Positions 1 to 8,267 of a DNA stretch of 39,491 nt are shown here, piece after piece. The translations under genes and the position numbers were made by a program. The notes beneath the pieces were generated by a model that made no database searches, had not been told where the DNA came from, and saw only the letters and a list, made by a program, of their open reading frames with translations. Location: the NCBI GenBank assembly GCA_963578625.1, contig CAUZEO010000008.1, positions 1 through 39,491 on the forward strand, written 5' to 3'. Position 1 is the first letter of the stretch. The number at the start of each line of letters is the position of its first letter. The stretch comes from CAUZEO01 sp963578625 (GTDB taxonomy: Bacteria; Verrucomicrobiota; Kiritimatiellia; SLOV01).

Positions 1-2
1 TC

Positions 3-137
3 GACGATCTCAAAACAGTCGGGTCGATTAGCGAGGGACGGGTTGACCTGGCAATCGGAAGCGCTTTGGATATTTTCGGAGGCAGCAAGATCCGGTATTC
101 CGATTGTGTTGCGTACAACAGGACGCGATCCGTGTAG
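3..137 (+). CDS. hisA: HisA-type isomerase (histidine biosynthesis), C-terminal end only
   Basis: The frame beginning at base 3 is open to TAG at 135-137 and encodes the last 44 residues of a protein whose start lies left of the window. It contains GRVDLAIGSALDIFGG followed by a YSDCVAYN segment. This is the C-terminal phosphate-binding end of phosphoribosylformimino-AICAR-ribotide isomerase, the cytosolic TIM-barrel enzyme of histidine synthesis. The IGSALDIFGG wording is that of the plant/fungal-type HisA rather than the usual bacterial one; this is from memory of the family. The gene ends 80 bases before the preferred start of the ABC ATPase that follows. The ATG codons at 104 and 140 would overlap or abut it. 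Identification is good, but only about a sixth of the protein can be seen. Confidence 0.85.
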   Translation, partial: DDLKTVGSISEGRVDLAIGSALDIFGGSKIRYSDCVAYNRTRSV

Positions 138-217
138 CCATGCCGCGGCGGCGGCTCGCATGGGGCACCCATACTACGCGCTCGACATCCGCCGGCTTCC
201 CGGTTACCATATTCCGA

Positions 218-1198
218 GTGACTGCCGAGGGAACAAGGGACACGCTGGTGGAGGTGCGGAATCTTTGCATTACGCTGGGAAAGAAGTCTCGCCCGGTGAA
301 AGTCGTGGATGGCGTTACGTTGACTCTGCGTCCCGGCGAGACGGTCGCCCTGGTTGGGGAGAGCGGTTGCGGGAAGAGCCTCACCGCGCTGGCCATGGCA
401 CGCCTTCTCCCGTCGCCTCCCGCCCGCTGTGAATCGGGCGAGATTATTTTCGATGGCAAGAACGTGCTCGCAATGAGTGAAACGGAACTTCAGTCGCTCC
501 GGGGCAATGAGATTTCTTATGTTTTCCAGGAACCCGCATCATCCCTGAATCCGGTGTTCACCGTGGGAAACCAGGTCGGGGAGGCGATTCGACTGCATCG
601 ACCACGCACTAATGTTGAGAGCGAGGTTGTCTCTCTTCTGCGGCTTGTCGGCATCCCGGATCCGGAAACGCGACGAAAGGCCTACCCGCATCAATTGAGC
701 GGTGGTATGCAGCAGCGGGTGATGATTGCGATGGCGCTTGCGTGCAGGCCGCGTGTTCTTGTCGCGGACGAACCCACCACCGCACTTGATGTGACGATCC
801 AGGCCCAGATCCTCGACTTGCTTGTGCGGTTGCAGAAAGAATTGGGAATGGCTATTTTGCTGATCACCCACAACCTCGGCCTGGTTGCCGATATTGCGCA
901 CGAATTAAACGTAATGTACGCCGGTCGCATCGTTGAATCCGGTCCGACCGTTGAGGTCCTCACGAATCCGACGCATCCCTACACCAAGGCGCTGTTGAAT
1001 GCCGTGCCGCGGCTTGAGGGGACGCGGGGGCGCCTTCGGGGTATACCCGGTACCGTTCCCAACCCGCGATCCCTCCCTGGGGGCTGTCGGTTTCACCCGC
1101 GCTGCGAAAAGAGGACGGATGTGTGCAGTGACCGGGAACCGGAACAGGATCGCCTGGGTCGCTCTCACTGGGTAACCTGCCATAACTGGAATGAGTAG
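218..1198 (+). CDS. Oligopeptide/dipeptide ABC transporter ATP-binding subunit (OppD/DppD type)
   Basis: A 326-residue cytoplasmic ATPase that would energise peptide import together with the next gene. Walker A is GESGCGKS, the ABC signature is LSGGMQQR, Walker B is VLVADEP and the switch histidine is in LLITHN. The C-terminal oligopeptide extension is present (THPYTKALLNAVP) and has the cysteine set GGCRFHPRC...C...C seen in many OppD/DppD proteins. I prefer the GTG at 218, because it leaves only a few residues before the conserved LVEVRNL strand; ATGs at 104 and 140 add an unrelated basic leader. The stop overlaps the next ATPase by 8 bases, which suggests coupled translation. No permease or binding-protein gene lies in the window, so the substrate is inferred from family only. 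Confidence 0.93.
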   Translation: MTAEGTRDTLVEVRNLCITLGKKSRPVKVVDGVTLTLRPGETVALVGESGCGKSLTALAMARLLPSPPARCESGEIIFDGKNVLAMSETELQSLRGNEISYVFQEPASSLNPVFTVGNQVGEAIRLHRPRTNVESEVVSLLRLVGIPDPETRRKAYPHQLSGGMQQRVMIAMALACRPRVLVADEPTTALDVTIQAQILDLLVRLQKELGMAILLITHNLGLVADIAHELNVMYAGRIVESGPTVEVLTNPTHPYTKALLNAVPRLEGTRGRLRGIPGTVPNPRSLPGGCRFHPRCEKRTDVCSDREPEQDRLGRSHWVTCHNWNE

Positions 1199-2294
1199 AG
1201 TCTACAATAGATATAAGCAGCGAAACGTTGCCGACGAGACGACGGCAGACATTGATCGCAAGCACCGCGAGGCGGTCAGCGGGTTCGACACGTCGGCGCC
1301 GGCGCCGGTGCGGGGCACCCCGTTGGTCGAGGTTGATTCGCTTTCCGTCGCTTTCGGTCGTGGAAAATCCAGAATTCGTGCAGTAGAAGATGTTTCTTTC
1401 AACGTTGGCCACGGCGAAGCCGTCGGTCTGGTAGGGGAAAGTGGATGCGGGAAAAGCACTCTGGTGCGGACCATGGTCCGGCTGGAAAGTCCGACCGCGG
1501 GATCGATTCGATTCGAGGGGCGGGATTTGTCGACATTGAAGGGCGAGGATTCGCGGCATTTCCGCACGCAGTCGCAGATGATCTTCCAGGATCCGTACGG
1601 CTCCCTGAATCCCCGCCTCCAGGTAGGACGGGCAATCCGGGAAGTGCTCACCGTTCATCATCGGGGGAGCCGGAAGCAACGTCCGTCGATGGTCAGCAGC
1701 CTGCTGGAATCGGTGGGGCTCGATTCACGGTACGCCGACCGGTATCCCCATGAATTCAGCGGCGGGCAGCGTCAGCGCATCGGGATTGCTAGAGCTCTCG
1801 CGGTCCAGCCACGGCTCCTGATCGCGGACGAACCGGTGTCGGCGTTGGATGTGTCTGTGCAAGTTCAGATCCTGAATCTGCTGAAGGATCTGCAGCGGGA
1901 TCACCAGTTAACGATTCTGTTTGTGGCGCACGACCTGGCGGTGGTCCGCTATCTTTGTTCGCGGATCCTGGTCATGTACCTGGGCCGCATTGTCGAAACT
2001 GCGGGTGCCGGGCCCCTCTACAGCAGACCGATGCATCCCTATACCAAGGCGCTGATGTCGGCGGTGCCCGATGTGTCGAAGTCGCTGAAGAAGCGGAAAA
2101 CCGGCAAAGGCAGGATTATCGTGGAAGGGGATGTTCCTTCTCTATCCACGTCGTTCAAGGGCTGTCCTTTTCAAGCCCGCTGCCTTTTCTCGCAGGAGCG
2201 CTGCAGCGAGGAAGCGCCGCCTTTGCGCGAGGTTCGCGCGGGGCACTACGCCGCATGTCACTACGCGGAAGATCTGATGTCGATTTCCGCATGA
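1191..2294 (+). CDS. Oligopeptide/dipeptide ABC transporter ATP-binding subunit (OppF/DppF type)
   Basis: A 367-residue ATPase, partner of the preceding OppD-type protein. It has Walker A GESGCGKS, signature FSGGQRQR, Walker B LLIADEPVSALD, an H-loop in FVAHD and the peptide-transporter tail MHPYTKALMSAVP followed by a four-cysteine cluster (GCPFQARC...C...C). The first 45 residues are an unusual charged leader before the conserved LVEVDSLSV strand, so a later start is possible, though the 8-base overlap with the upstream gene favours ATG 1191. Its stop codon overlaps the tgt start as ATGA. The two ATPases would form the heterodimeric motor of an importer whose membrane parts are encoded elsewhere. 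Confidence 0.93.
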   Translation: MSRVYNRYKQRNVADETTADIDRKHREAVSGFDTSAPAPVRGTPLVEVDSLSVAFGRGKSRIRAVEDVSFNVGHGEAVGLVGESGCGKSTLVRTMVRLESPTAGSIRFEGRDLSTLKGEDSRHFRTQSQMIFQDPYGSLNPRLQVGRAIREVLTVHHRGSRKQRPSMVSSLLESVGLDSRYADRYPHEFSGGQRQRIGIARALAVQPRLLIADEPVSALDVSVQVQILNLLKDLQRDHQLTILFVAHDLAVVRYLCSRILVMYLGRIVETAGAGPLYSRPMHPYTKALMSAVPDVSKSLKKRKTGKGRIIVEGDVPSLSTSFKGCPFQARCLFSQERCSEEAPPLREVRAGHYAACHYAEDLMSISA

Positions 2295-3430
2295 AGGTCT
2301 TCGAACTCGAGGGAAAAGACCCGGACACCGAGGCACGAGCGGGTCGGCTCCAAACGGCTCACGGCCTCGTTGAAACCCCGGTGTTCATGCCGGTAGGGAC
2401 CCAGGGTTCCGTGAAGGGGATTTCCCCCCTGGAGTTGACGGAGACCGGCTACCAGGTGGTCCTGGGCAATACGTTTCACCTGAATGACCGTCCCGGGACA
2501 GATCTGATTGAAAGGGCGGGGGGGCTGCACCGGTTTATGGGGTGGGATCGGGCAATTCTCACTGACAGCGGCGGATACCAGGTGTTCAGCCTGGCCCGCC
2601 TGAACCGTGTTGACGTGGACGGGGTGACCTTTCAGTCCCCGGTGGACGGGAGGACTCTCTTTCTGGGGCCCCGGGAATCAATGAACATCCAGAGGCGCCT
2701 CGGGTCAGATATTGCAATGGTATTCGACGAATGCCCTCCCCACCCGTGCGATCGGGAATACGCTTGCCAAGCGGTAGACCGAACCCTAGCATGGGCGGCT
2801 TTATGTGTCCGGGAACCGCGTGCGGACGGGCAATTGGTCTTTGGCATTGTACAGGGAAGCACATACGACGAACTTCGAAAACGATGTGCCTGCGAATTGG
2901 TTGAAATGGCGTTTGACGGCTATGCCGTCGGCGGGGTCAGCGTCGGAGAGTCCGAGTCCATGATCTACGAAGGCGTCGATCTGACCGTGCCGTACCTGCC
3001 CGCGGACAAGCCGCGATACGCGATGGGTATCGGGGAACCTGCCCAGTTGGTGGAGTTGGTGGCTCGAGGCGTCGATATGTTTGACTGCGTCATGCCCACT
3101 CGAATGGGTCGAAATGGGACGGCATTTACGAGAGAAGGGCGTTATCCGGTCAAAGCGGGAAAATATAAGGAAGATCCGCGCCCCCTGGAAGAAGGGTGCT
3201 CTTGTTATGCCTGCAGGCATTTTACTCGTGCTTACATTCGCCATTTACTGCATGCGAACGAGATGCTTGGAATGCGCTTGGTGACGCTTCACAACCTGCA
3301 GATGTTTTATGACCTGATGGCGGACATTCGACGGGCGATCCTGGGCCAGTCGTTTGGCGAGTTCAGGATGGAATTCAACCGCGTATACCGGCCGCTGCTG
3401 GATGCGAAAGAGACGGGAATAGAGAGTTAA
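2291..3430 (+). CDS. tgt: Queuine tRNA-ribosyltransferase (tRNA-guanine transglycosylase)
   Basis: A 379-residue enzyme that swaps guanine 34 for the queuosine precursor in GUN-anticodon tRNAs. The start is ATG 2291, overlapping the upstream stop as ATGA; upstream in-frame codons lie inside the ATPase gene and are unlikely. Substrate-site motif ILTDSGGYQVFSL is near residue 90. The nucleophile aspartate is in GVDMFDCVMPTR, and RMGRNG follows it. The zinc site CSCYACRHFTRAYIRH gives three cysteines, with the expected histidine further on. Length matches bacterial Tgt. It is followed two bases later by yajC, the common tgt-yajC-secDF order. Queuosine insertion therefore appears transcriptionally tied to Sec accessory genes. 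Confidence 0.97.
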   Translation: MKVFELEGKDPDTEARAGRLQTAHGLVETPVFMPVGTQGSVKGISPLELTETGYQVVLGNTFHLNDRPGTDLIERAGGLHRFMGWDRAILTDSGGYQVFSLARLNRVDVDGVTFQSPVDGRTLFLGPRESMNIQRRLGSDIAMVFDECPPHPCDREYACQAVDRTLAWAALCVREPRADGQLVFGIVQGSTYDELRKRCACELVEMAFDGYAVGGVSVGESESMIYEGVDLTVPYLPADKPRYAMGIGEPAQLVELVARGVDMFDCVMPTRMGRNGTAFTREGRYPVKAGKYKEDPRPLEEGCSCYACRHFTRAYIRHLLHANEMLGMRLVTLHNLQMFYDLMADIRRAILGQSFGEFRMEFNRVYRPLLDAKETGIES

Positions 3431-3432
3431 GA

Positions 3433-3792
3433 ATGAGTTTTGAATATCTCACATCACTGGCCATGGCGCCGCCGCCTGCGGGCGACGGTTCGAAACCGGG
3501 CGGCGGCCAGATGCAATTTTTCGGCATGATGGCGATCATGATCGCCATTTTTTATGTTGTGCTGATTCGTCCGCAGCGGCGCCGAGAGGCGGAGCGCAGG
3601 GCCATGCTGGACAAAGTAGCAACTGGAGACCGGGTGATGTTCGGCGGCGGCATCCTCGGAACCGTTGCCAATGTGAAAGAGAAAACACTCATCATTCGAA
3701 TCGCCGAGAAAGTTAAAGTGGAGGTAAGTCGTGGCGCGGTGACAAATGTTATCGGCCAGGACGATGCGCCCCCGGATCCACAGGAACGGTGA
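3433..3792 (+). CDS. yajC: Sec translocon accessory subunit YajC
   Basis: A 119-residue protein with one transmembrane helix (about residues 29-46, MMAIMIAIFYVVLIRPQ). The RPQRRREAERRAMLDKVATG segment directly after it is the family hallmark. A small beta-rich cytoplasmic domain follows (GDRVMFGGGILGTV). The N-terminus carries a Gly/Pro-rich stretch (PPPAGDGSKPGGGQ). YajC associates with SecDF and YidC at the inner membrane. It starts two bases after tgt stops and ends 17 bases before secDF, so the three form one probable operon. Confidence 0.95.
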   Translation: MSFEYLTSLAMAPPPAGDGSKPGGGQMQFFGMMAIMIAIFYVVLIRPQRRREAERRAMLDKVATGDRVMFGGGILGTVANVKEKTLIIRIAEKVKVEVSRGAVTNVIGQDDAPPDPQER

Positions 3793-3809
3793 ACGCGTAA
3801 CGGAGTATC

Positions 3810-6278
3810 ATGCAAAAACCCTCCATATGGAAATGGTTGATCCTGGCGGCGCTGGTTGTCTGGTCGATGGCGATCGCGCGAAACGGATTCAACCTCGGCA
3901 TCGATCTGCAAGGAGGGACCAGCTTTCTTTTGCAGGTCGATTTGGAAGATCTTGAGGAAGACGAGAAGCGCGACGCACCGGAACGCGCATTGGAAGTGAT
4001 TCGCAATCGCGTTGACGCTTTCGGCGGAAAGGAACCCGTCATTTACCTGCAGCCCGGAACCGACCGGATCGTAGTCCAGATTCCAGGAATCGACGACGAC
4101 ACCAGGCGCCGTCTCCGTGAAAACATCATGCGGGCCGCCAAACTCGACTTCAAAATGGTGCACGAGGACAGCCGGCAGATCGTGCAGGACCTGTTGACCG
4201 CCACCGAAGCCCCGGTCGGATACAAGGCCGTTGAGCTTGGGGACCAACGCTACCTCGAGCGCGATAAGACACGTGATCCGGAGGGCGCCACCGAACTGGA
4301 CATTTATAAGCAGCGCAGGACCTATAAAGCTCCTCCCAACACGGAGTTAATGCTGATCAAGGAGGAAATCCAGGGGAGAAATCTCTTCACTCCTGCGTAC
4401 GTTGAGCGACGTATCAAACTGGGCGGAAAAGACTTGGATAACGCCGGCGTGCAACAGGATTCCAGCCGGCTGGTTCCGACCTACGTGGTTACCTTGCAGT
4501 TTAACAAGGATGGTGCCGATGCCTTTCGAAGGTTGACTTCCGATTTCGCGCCGGGCGGCGACCGGAACCCGAACCCGGACCAGGGACGGCAGCTTGGGAT
4601 CGTTCTGGACGGCACCCTCTTTTCCGCTCCCGTGATCCAGGTGCCGATTTACGGCGGCAACGCGCAAATCGAGGGAGACTTTACGTATGAAGAGGCCCGG
4701 GATCTGGCGCTGGTTCTGCGCGCCGGATCGCTCCCGGCCCCGGTAGAGATCATCGAAGAGCGGACCGTTGCCGCGACCCTGGGTGAGGATTCAATCCGAA
4801 GCAGCTTTTACGCATTGATCCTGGGCGCCGCCGCGGTGGTGGTTTTCGTCATACTCTACTACCTGATTCCGGGGTTCATCGCGATTATTGCGCTCAGCCT
4901 CGATGTGCTGCTCCTGCCGCTCGGAATGATGATCGCGGCCGGATTCATGGGGCTCTTTACCGGAGCCGGCACCTGGTCCGGTCCCATCGGTCTGCCGACT
5001 CTCACCCTCGCGGGAATAGCGGGAATCGTGCTTACGATCGGGATGGCGGTGGACGCCAACGTGTTGATCTTTGAGCGTATCCGGGAGGAACAGAAGGCCG
5101 GAAAACGATTTTCCAGCGCCGTGGACGCAGGATATGAAAAGGTTTTCAGCACGATTTTCGATGCGAACATCACGACGCTGCTGACCGCTATTATTCTGTT
5201 CTGGCAGGGCTCCGGCCCCATCCGTGGTTTCGCGATCACGCTGAGTGCCGGAATTATCGTCAGTATGTACGTGGCCCTGGTGGGCACTCGCATGATGTTC
5301 GATCTGTTGGGCTACTACACCAAAATCAGCTCGGTCAAGATGATGAGCTTTGTTAGTGGCACCTCGATTGACTTCCTGGGAAAACGGTTTATCGGCGCAG
5401 CGTTGTCCGCTTTGATCATTTTGGGATCGTGGTTCGTCTTCATCGGTAAGGGCGTGGACAATTTCGGGGTCGATTTCACCGGTGGGTCAGCCATCACCTA
5501 CGAAGTTTCCAAGACGGGTGAGTTTGACCTGCAGGAGGTTCGTGCCTTCCTGGAATCGAGTGGGCTCAACGCGCAGCTTCAAACTCAAGAGGAAATGGTT
5601 GGCGAGAACGGCGAGGCTCCCGACAAATTTCTCGTCGCTAAGGTTCCGTTCGAGGAAGGGGAGCGCCTTGCCGAAGTGATGGAGAAATACGGCACGGAGA
5701 CGGGAGGCGGCCTTCTGATGTACTCCCAGACCGAGAGTGTGGGGCCGCAGGTTGGCAAGGAGCTTCAGAAGCGCGGCATGAAGGCCATGATCTGGGCACT
5801 GGTGGGAATTGTGATCTACGTCACGGTTCGATTCGAATTTGGTTTTGCGATCGGTGCGATTGTCGCCCTGCTTCATGATGTGCTGGTCACCGTCGGAATT
5901 TATTGCCTGTTCGGACGGCAGTTAAGCCTGCCTATCGTGGCCGCGTTGCTGACGATCGTGGGGTATTCCGTTAACGACACGATCGTTATCTTTGACCGAA
6001 TCAGGGAGGATTTGTCCCTGAATAAAGGAAAGCCGTATCGGGACGTGGCAAACATCGCGATCAATCGAACCCTTGGTCGTACGTTGTTGACCTCAGTTAC
6101 TACGTTGTTGACCGTCGTTATGCTGCTTGTTTTCGGCGGCGGCGCAGTTAACGACTTTGCGCTCGCATTGTTGATCGGAATTTTGGTGGGTACTTATTCT
6201 TCGATTTTCGTCGCCACTCCTGTTACTTTGTTTTGGCGCAGGGGCGCGATGGCGAAGGCAGAACCTGCCGCTAAGTAG
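3810..6278 (+). CDS. secDF: Fused protein translocase SecD-SecF
   Basis: An 822-residue membrane protein joining SecD and SecF, which use the proton gradient to finish Sec export. The SecD half starts with one transmembrane helix and the GIDLQGGTSFLLQV motif. A long periplasmic P1 region follows, and then a helix bundle with GMAVDANVLIFERIREE. The SecF half repeats the plan: GVDFTGGSAITYE at about residue 555 and VGYSVNDTIVIFDRIRED near residue 720. The key aspartates of both halves are therefore present. Fusion of the two genes is known in several phyla, including Verrucomicrobiota, Bacteroidota and Bacillus. A possible small gene begins directly at its stop codon. Confidence 0.97.
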   Translation: MQKPSIWKWLILAALVVWSMAIARNGFNLGIDLQGGTSFLLQVDLEDLEEDEKRDAPERALEVIRNRVDAFGGKEPVIYLQPGTDRIVVQIPGIDDDTRRRLRENIMRAAKLDFKMVHEDSRQIVQDLLTATEAPVGYKAVELGDQRYLERDKTRDPEGATELDIYKQRRTYKAPPNTELMLIKEEIQGRNLFTPAYVERRIKLGGKDLDNAGVQQDSSRLVPTYVVTLQFNKDGADAFRRLTSDFAPGGDRNPNPDQGRQLGIVLDGTLFSAPVIQVPIYGGNAQIEGDFTYEEARDLALVLRAGSLPAPVEIIEERTVAATLGEDSIRSSFYALILGAAAVVVFVILYYLIPGFIAIIALSLDVLLLPLGMMIAAGFMGLFTGAGTWSGPIGLPTLTLAGIAGIVLTIGMAVDANVLIFERIREEQKAGKRFSSAVDAGYEKVFSTIFDANITTLLTAIILFWQGSGPIRGFAITLSAGIIVSMYVALVGTRMMFDLLGYYTKISSVKMMSFVSGTSIDFLGKRFIGAALSALIILGSWFVFIGKGVDNFGVDFTGGSAITYEVSKTGEFDLQEVRAFLESSGLNAQLQTQEEMVGENGEAPDKFLVAKVPFEEGERLAEVMEKYGTETGGGLLMYSQTESVGPQVGKELQKRGMKAMIWALVGIVIYVTVRFEFGFAIGAIVALLHDVLVTVGIYCLFGRQLSLPIVAALLTIVGYSVNDTIVIFDRIREDLSLNKGKPYRDVANIAINRTLGRTLLTSVTTLLTVVMLLVFGGGAVNDFALALLIGILVGTYSSIFVATPVTLFWRRGAMAKAEPAAK

Positions 6279-6437
6279 ATGGGAGCGGGCCTGGCGCTGG
6301 GGGGGAAGAAGGGGAACAATTCGTTTTTTTCGTCGGCCGGGAGCTTTCTGAAGAAATCAGAGTACCTCCGGTTGGATCCGCGGGTGTATCTGCGAAACAT
6401 GGCTCGGCGTACCATGAATACCAGCGCTGGTGTATAG
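6279..6437 (+). CDS. Possible small protein, 52 residues, unknown
   Basis: An open frame starts with ATG directly after the secDF stop (TAG then ATG, no gap) and ends at TAG 6435-6437, 19 bases before the preferred recJ start. The product would be basic, with a Gly/Lys-rich start (GLALGGKKGNNSFFSSAG) and a segment rich in Tyr, Leu and Arg (YLRLDPRVYLRNMARR). No known family is recognised. In favour of a real gene are the exact abutment to secDF and the almost complete fill of an otherwise empty spacer. Against it are the short length and the lack of a clear ribosome-binding site of its own. It could equally be non-coding spacer. Confidence 0.35.
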   Translation: MGAGLALGGKKGNNSFFSSAGSFLKKSEYLRLDPRVYLRNMARRTMNTSAGV

Positions 6438-6456
6438 TTTTTAATTGGACAGTTCG

Positions 6457-8166
6457 ATGGAGAAACGTTGGAAAGAAATTGAATATGACCCGGGACTGGC
6501 AGAGGGGGTCGCGAATGACCTCAACTTGCCGATGCCGGTTGCGGGCGCTCTGATAGGCAGAGGGTTGTGCACTGTTGAGCAGATTGATCATTTCCTCCAT
6601 CCCAGGCTAAGCCGGCTTTCGGATCCTTTCGGGCTTCCCGGCATGGAAGAGGCCGTCGTGCGACTGTGGGATGCGATTGACGCTGCCGAGATGATCGTGG
6701 TGTTTGGTGACTACGACGTTGATGGCGTTTCGAGCACCGCCCTGCTGGTATCCTTTCTCAGCGATCTTGGCGCAATTGTAAGCCCGTACCTGCCAAATCG
6801 AATGTTGGATGGATACGGCTTCAACAAGCCCATCCTGGAGCGCTGCGTCAGCGAGCTTCGGCCCAACCTGATTGTCACCGTCGACTGTGGTACGGGGTCG
6901 GTTGAAGCGGTGACCACTGCCAGTGAGGCAGGAATCGACGTCATCGTCACAGATCACCACGAGCCATCCGATGAAATCGCGGATGCTCTCGCGCTGGTTA
7001 ACCCGAAGCTGGGTGGCCCCGAAGAAACCCGAATGCTTGCGGGTGTCGGCGTCGCCTTCAAACTTTGCCACGGCATGCTGAAGAAGGGGCGAGCCGATCA
7101 ACGCGAGATTGCGGAATTGACGGACTTGAGGCCATACATGGACCTGGTCGCCTTGGGAACGGTCGCGGATATAGTTCCATTGGTTGGGGAGAATCGAATT
7201 CTCGCCCACTACGGATTGAAGCGCATGAGTACCCCCCGGTGTCTTGGCCTGAAGACGCTCATTGACATCGCCGGCATTAAAGATGATGTGCAGGCACACC
7301 ACATTGGATTTCAGCTTGGCCCCCGGTTAAATGCCGCGGGACGAATGGGGGATGCACACGCGGCGCTTGAGCTGCTGTTGACCCAGGATGAGGACCGGGC
7401 CAAGAGTTTAGCAATGAAGCTGGATCATGCAAATCGCGAGAGGCAGGAAATCGAAAGCCGAATATCGAACGAAGCCCGCGCGGACGCGAATGCGAATTAT
7501 GATCCGGAAGTCAGCTTTGCCCTGGTGATTGCGAAGGAAGGATGGCACCCCGGAGTGATCGGCATCGTGGCCAGTCGACTGGCGCAGCAATACCTCCGGC
7601 CGACAATCATCATCGGCATCGATGAAGATGGGGTAGGACGCGGTTCCTGCCGCAGTATCGAGGGATTTGATCTTGTTGCCGCCCTGACCCAATGCGACGA
7701 GTACCTGATTCAGTACGGTGGTCACACGATGGCGGCCGGCCTGGAAATCAAGCACGAGAATGTAGACGCTTTTCGCGAAGCATTCAACCGGGCTGCGATC
7801 GAAGCGCTTGCCGATAAAGAGCTGAGGCCGACCCAGCGAATCGACGCCTGGTTGGGGCTCGGAGAAATTGACAACTGGCTTTTTGACAGCCAGCAGGTGA
7901 TTCGACCCTTCGGTCACAGCAACCCGTCTCCTGTATGGGCCTCCAGCGATCTTCGGGTGGTTCGGCACCGGGTTGTCGGCCGCGGACACTTGCAGATGAC
8001 CGTTGCATCCGGCGGTGTGCAACTGGATGCCATCGGATTCGGGCTTGGAGAGCGCGAAGTGCCTGCCGGTCCGATCGATCTGGCATTTCAACTGAAGAAG
8101 AATTTTTACATGGGCCGGGAAACCCTTCGACTCGACATCCAGGACTTTCGGGCGGCACCTGAGTAG
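6457..8166 (+). CDS. recJ: Single-stranded-DNA-specific exonuclease RecJ
   Basis: A 569-residue 5'-3' single-strand exonuclease of the DHH family, acting in recombination and mismatch repair. Visible motifs are FGDYDVDGVSS (I), IVTVDCGTG (II), VTDHHEPS (III, the DHH), LGTVADIVPL (IV) and the DHHA1 motif QYGGHTMAAGL. LGPRLNAAGRMGDA lies between the two. Length is that of standard RecJ. I chose ATG 6457; an in-frame TTG at 6445 would add four residues and neither has a strong Shine-Dalgarno sequence. The gene stands between the secDF operon and citrate synthase on the same strand. Confidence 0.96.
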   Translation: MEKRWKEIEYDPGLAEGVANDLNLPMPVAGALIGRGLCTVEQIDHFLHPRLSRLSDPFGLPGMEEAVVRLWDAIDAAEMIVVFGDYDVDGVSSTALLVSFLSDLGAIVSPYLPNRMLDGYGFNKPILERCVSELRPNLIVTVDCGTGSVEAVTTASEAGIDVIVTDHHEPSDEIADALALVNPKLGGPEETRMLAGVGVAFKLCHGMLKKGRADQREIAELTDLRPYMDLVALGTVADIVPLVGENRILAHYGLKRMSTPRCLGLKTLIDIAGIKDDVQAHHIGFQLGPRLNAAGRMGDAHAALELLLTQDEDRAKSLAMKLDHANRERQEIESRISNEARADANANYDPEVSFALVIAKEGWHPGVIGIVASRLAQQYLRPTIIIGIDEDGVGRGSCRSIEGFDLVAALTQCDEYLIQYGGHTMAAGLEIKHENVDAFREAFNRAAIEALADKELRPTQRIDAWLGLGEIDNWLFDSQQVIRPFGHSNPSPVWASSDLRVVRHRVVGRGHLQMTVASGGVQLDAIGFGLGEREVPAGPIDLAFQLKKNFYMGRETLRLDIQDFRAAPE

Positions 8167-8267
8167 TAATATTCCGTGCCGGAGCTGGGGTTTCTTTTTT
8201 GTTTCCACGAAGCCGAGACTGAATTAAGGTTGCCAATCTGACCAATGTACTGCGCGATTGAACAAGA

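Noticed and set aside
3552..4247. Minus-strand open frame of 231 codons
   Set aside because: Shadow of yajC and secDF, both certain genes on the plus strand.
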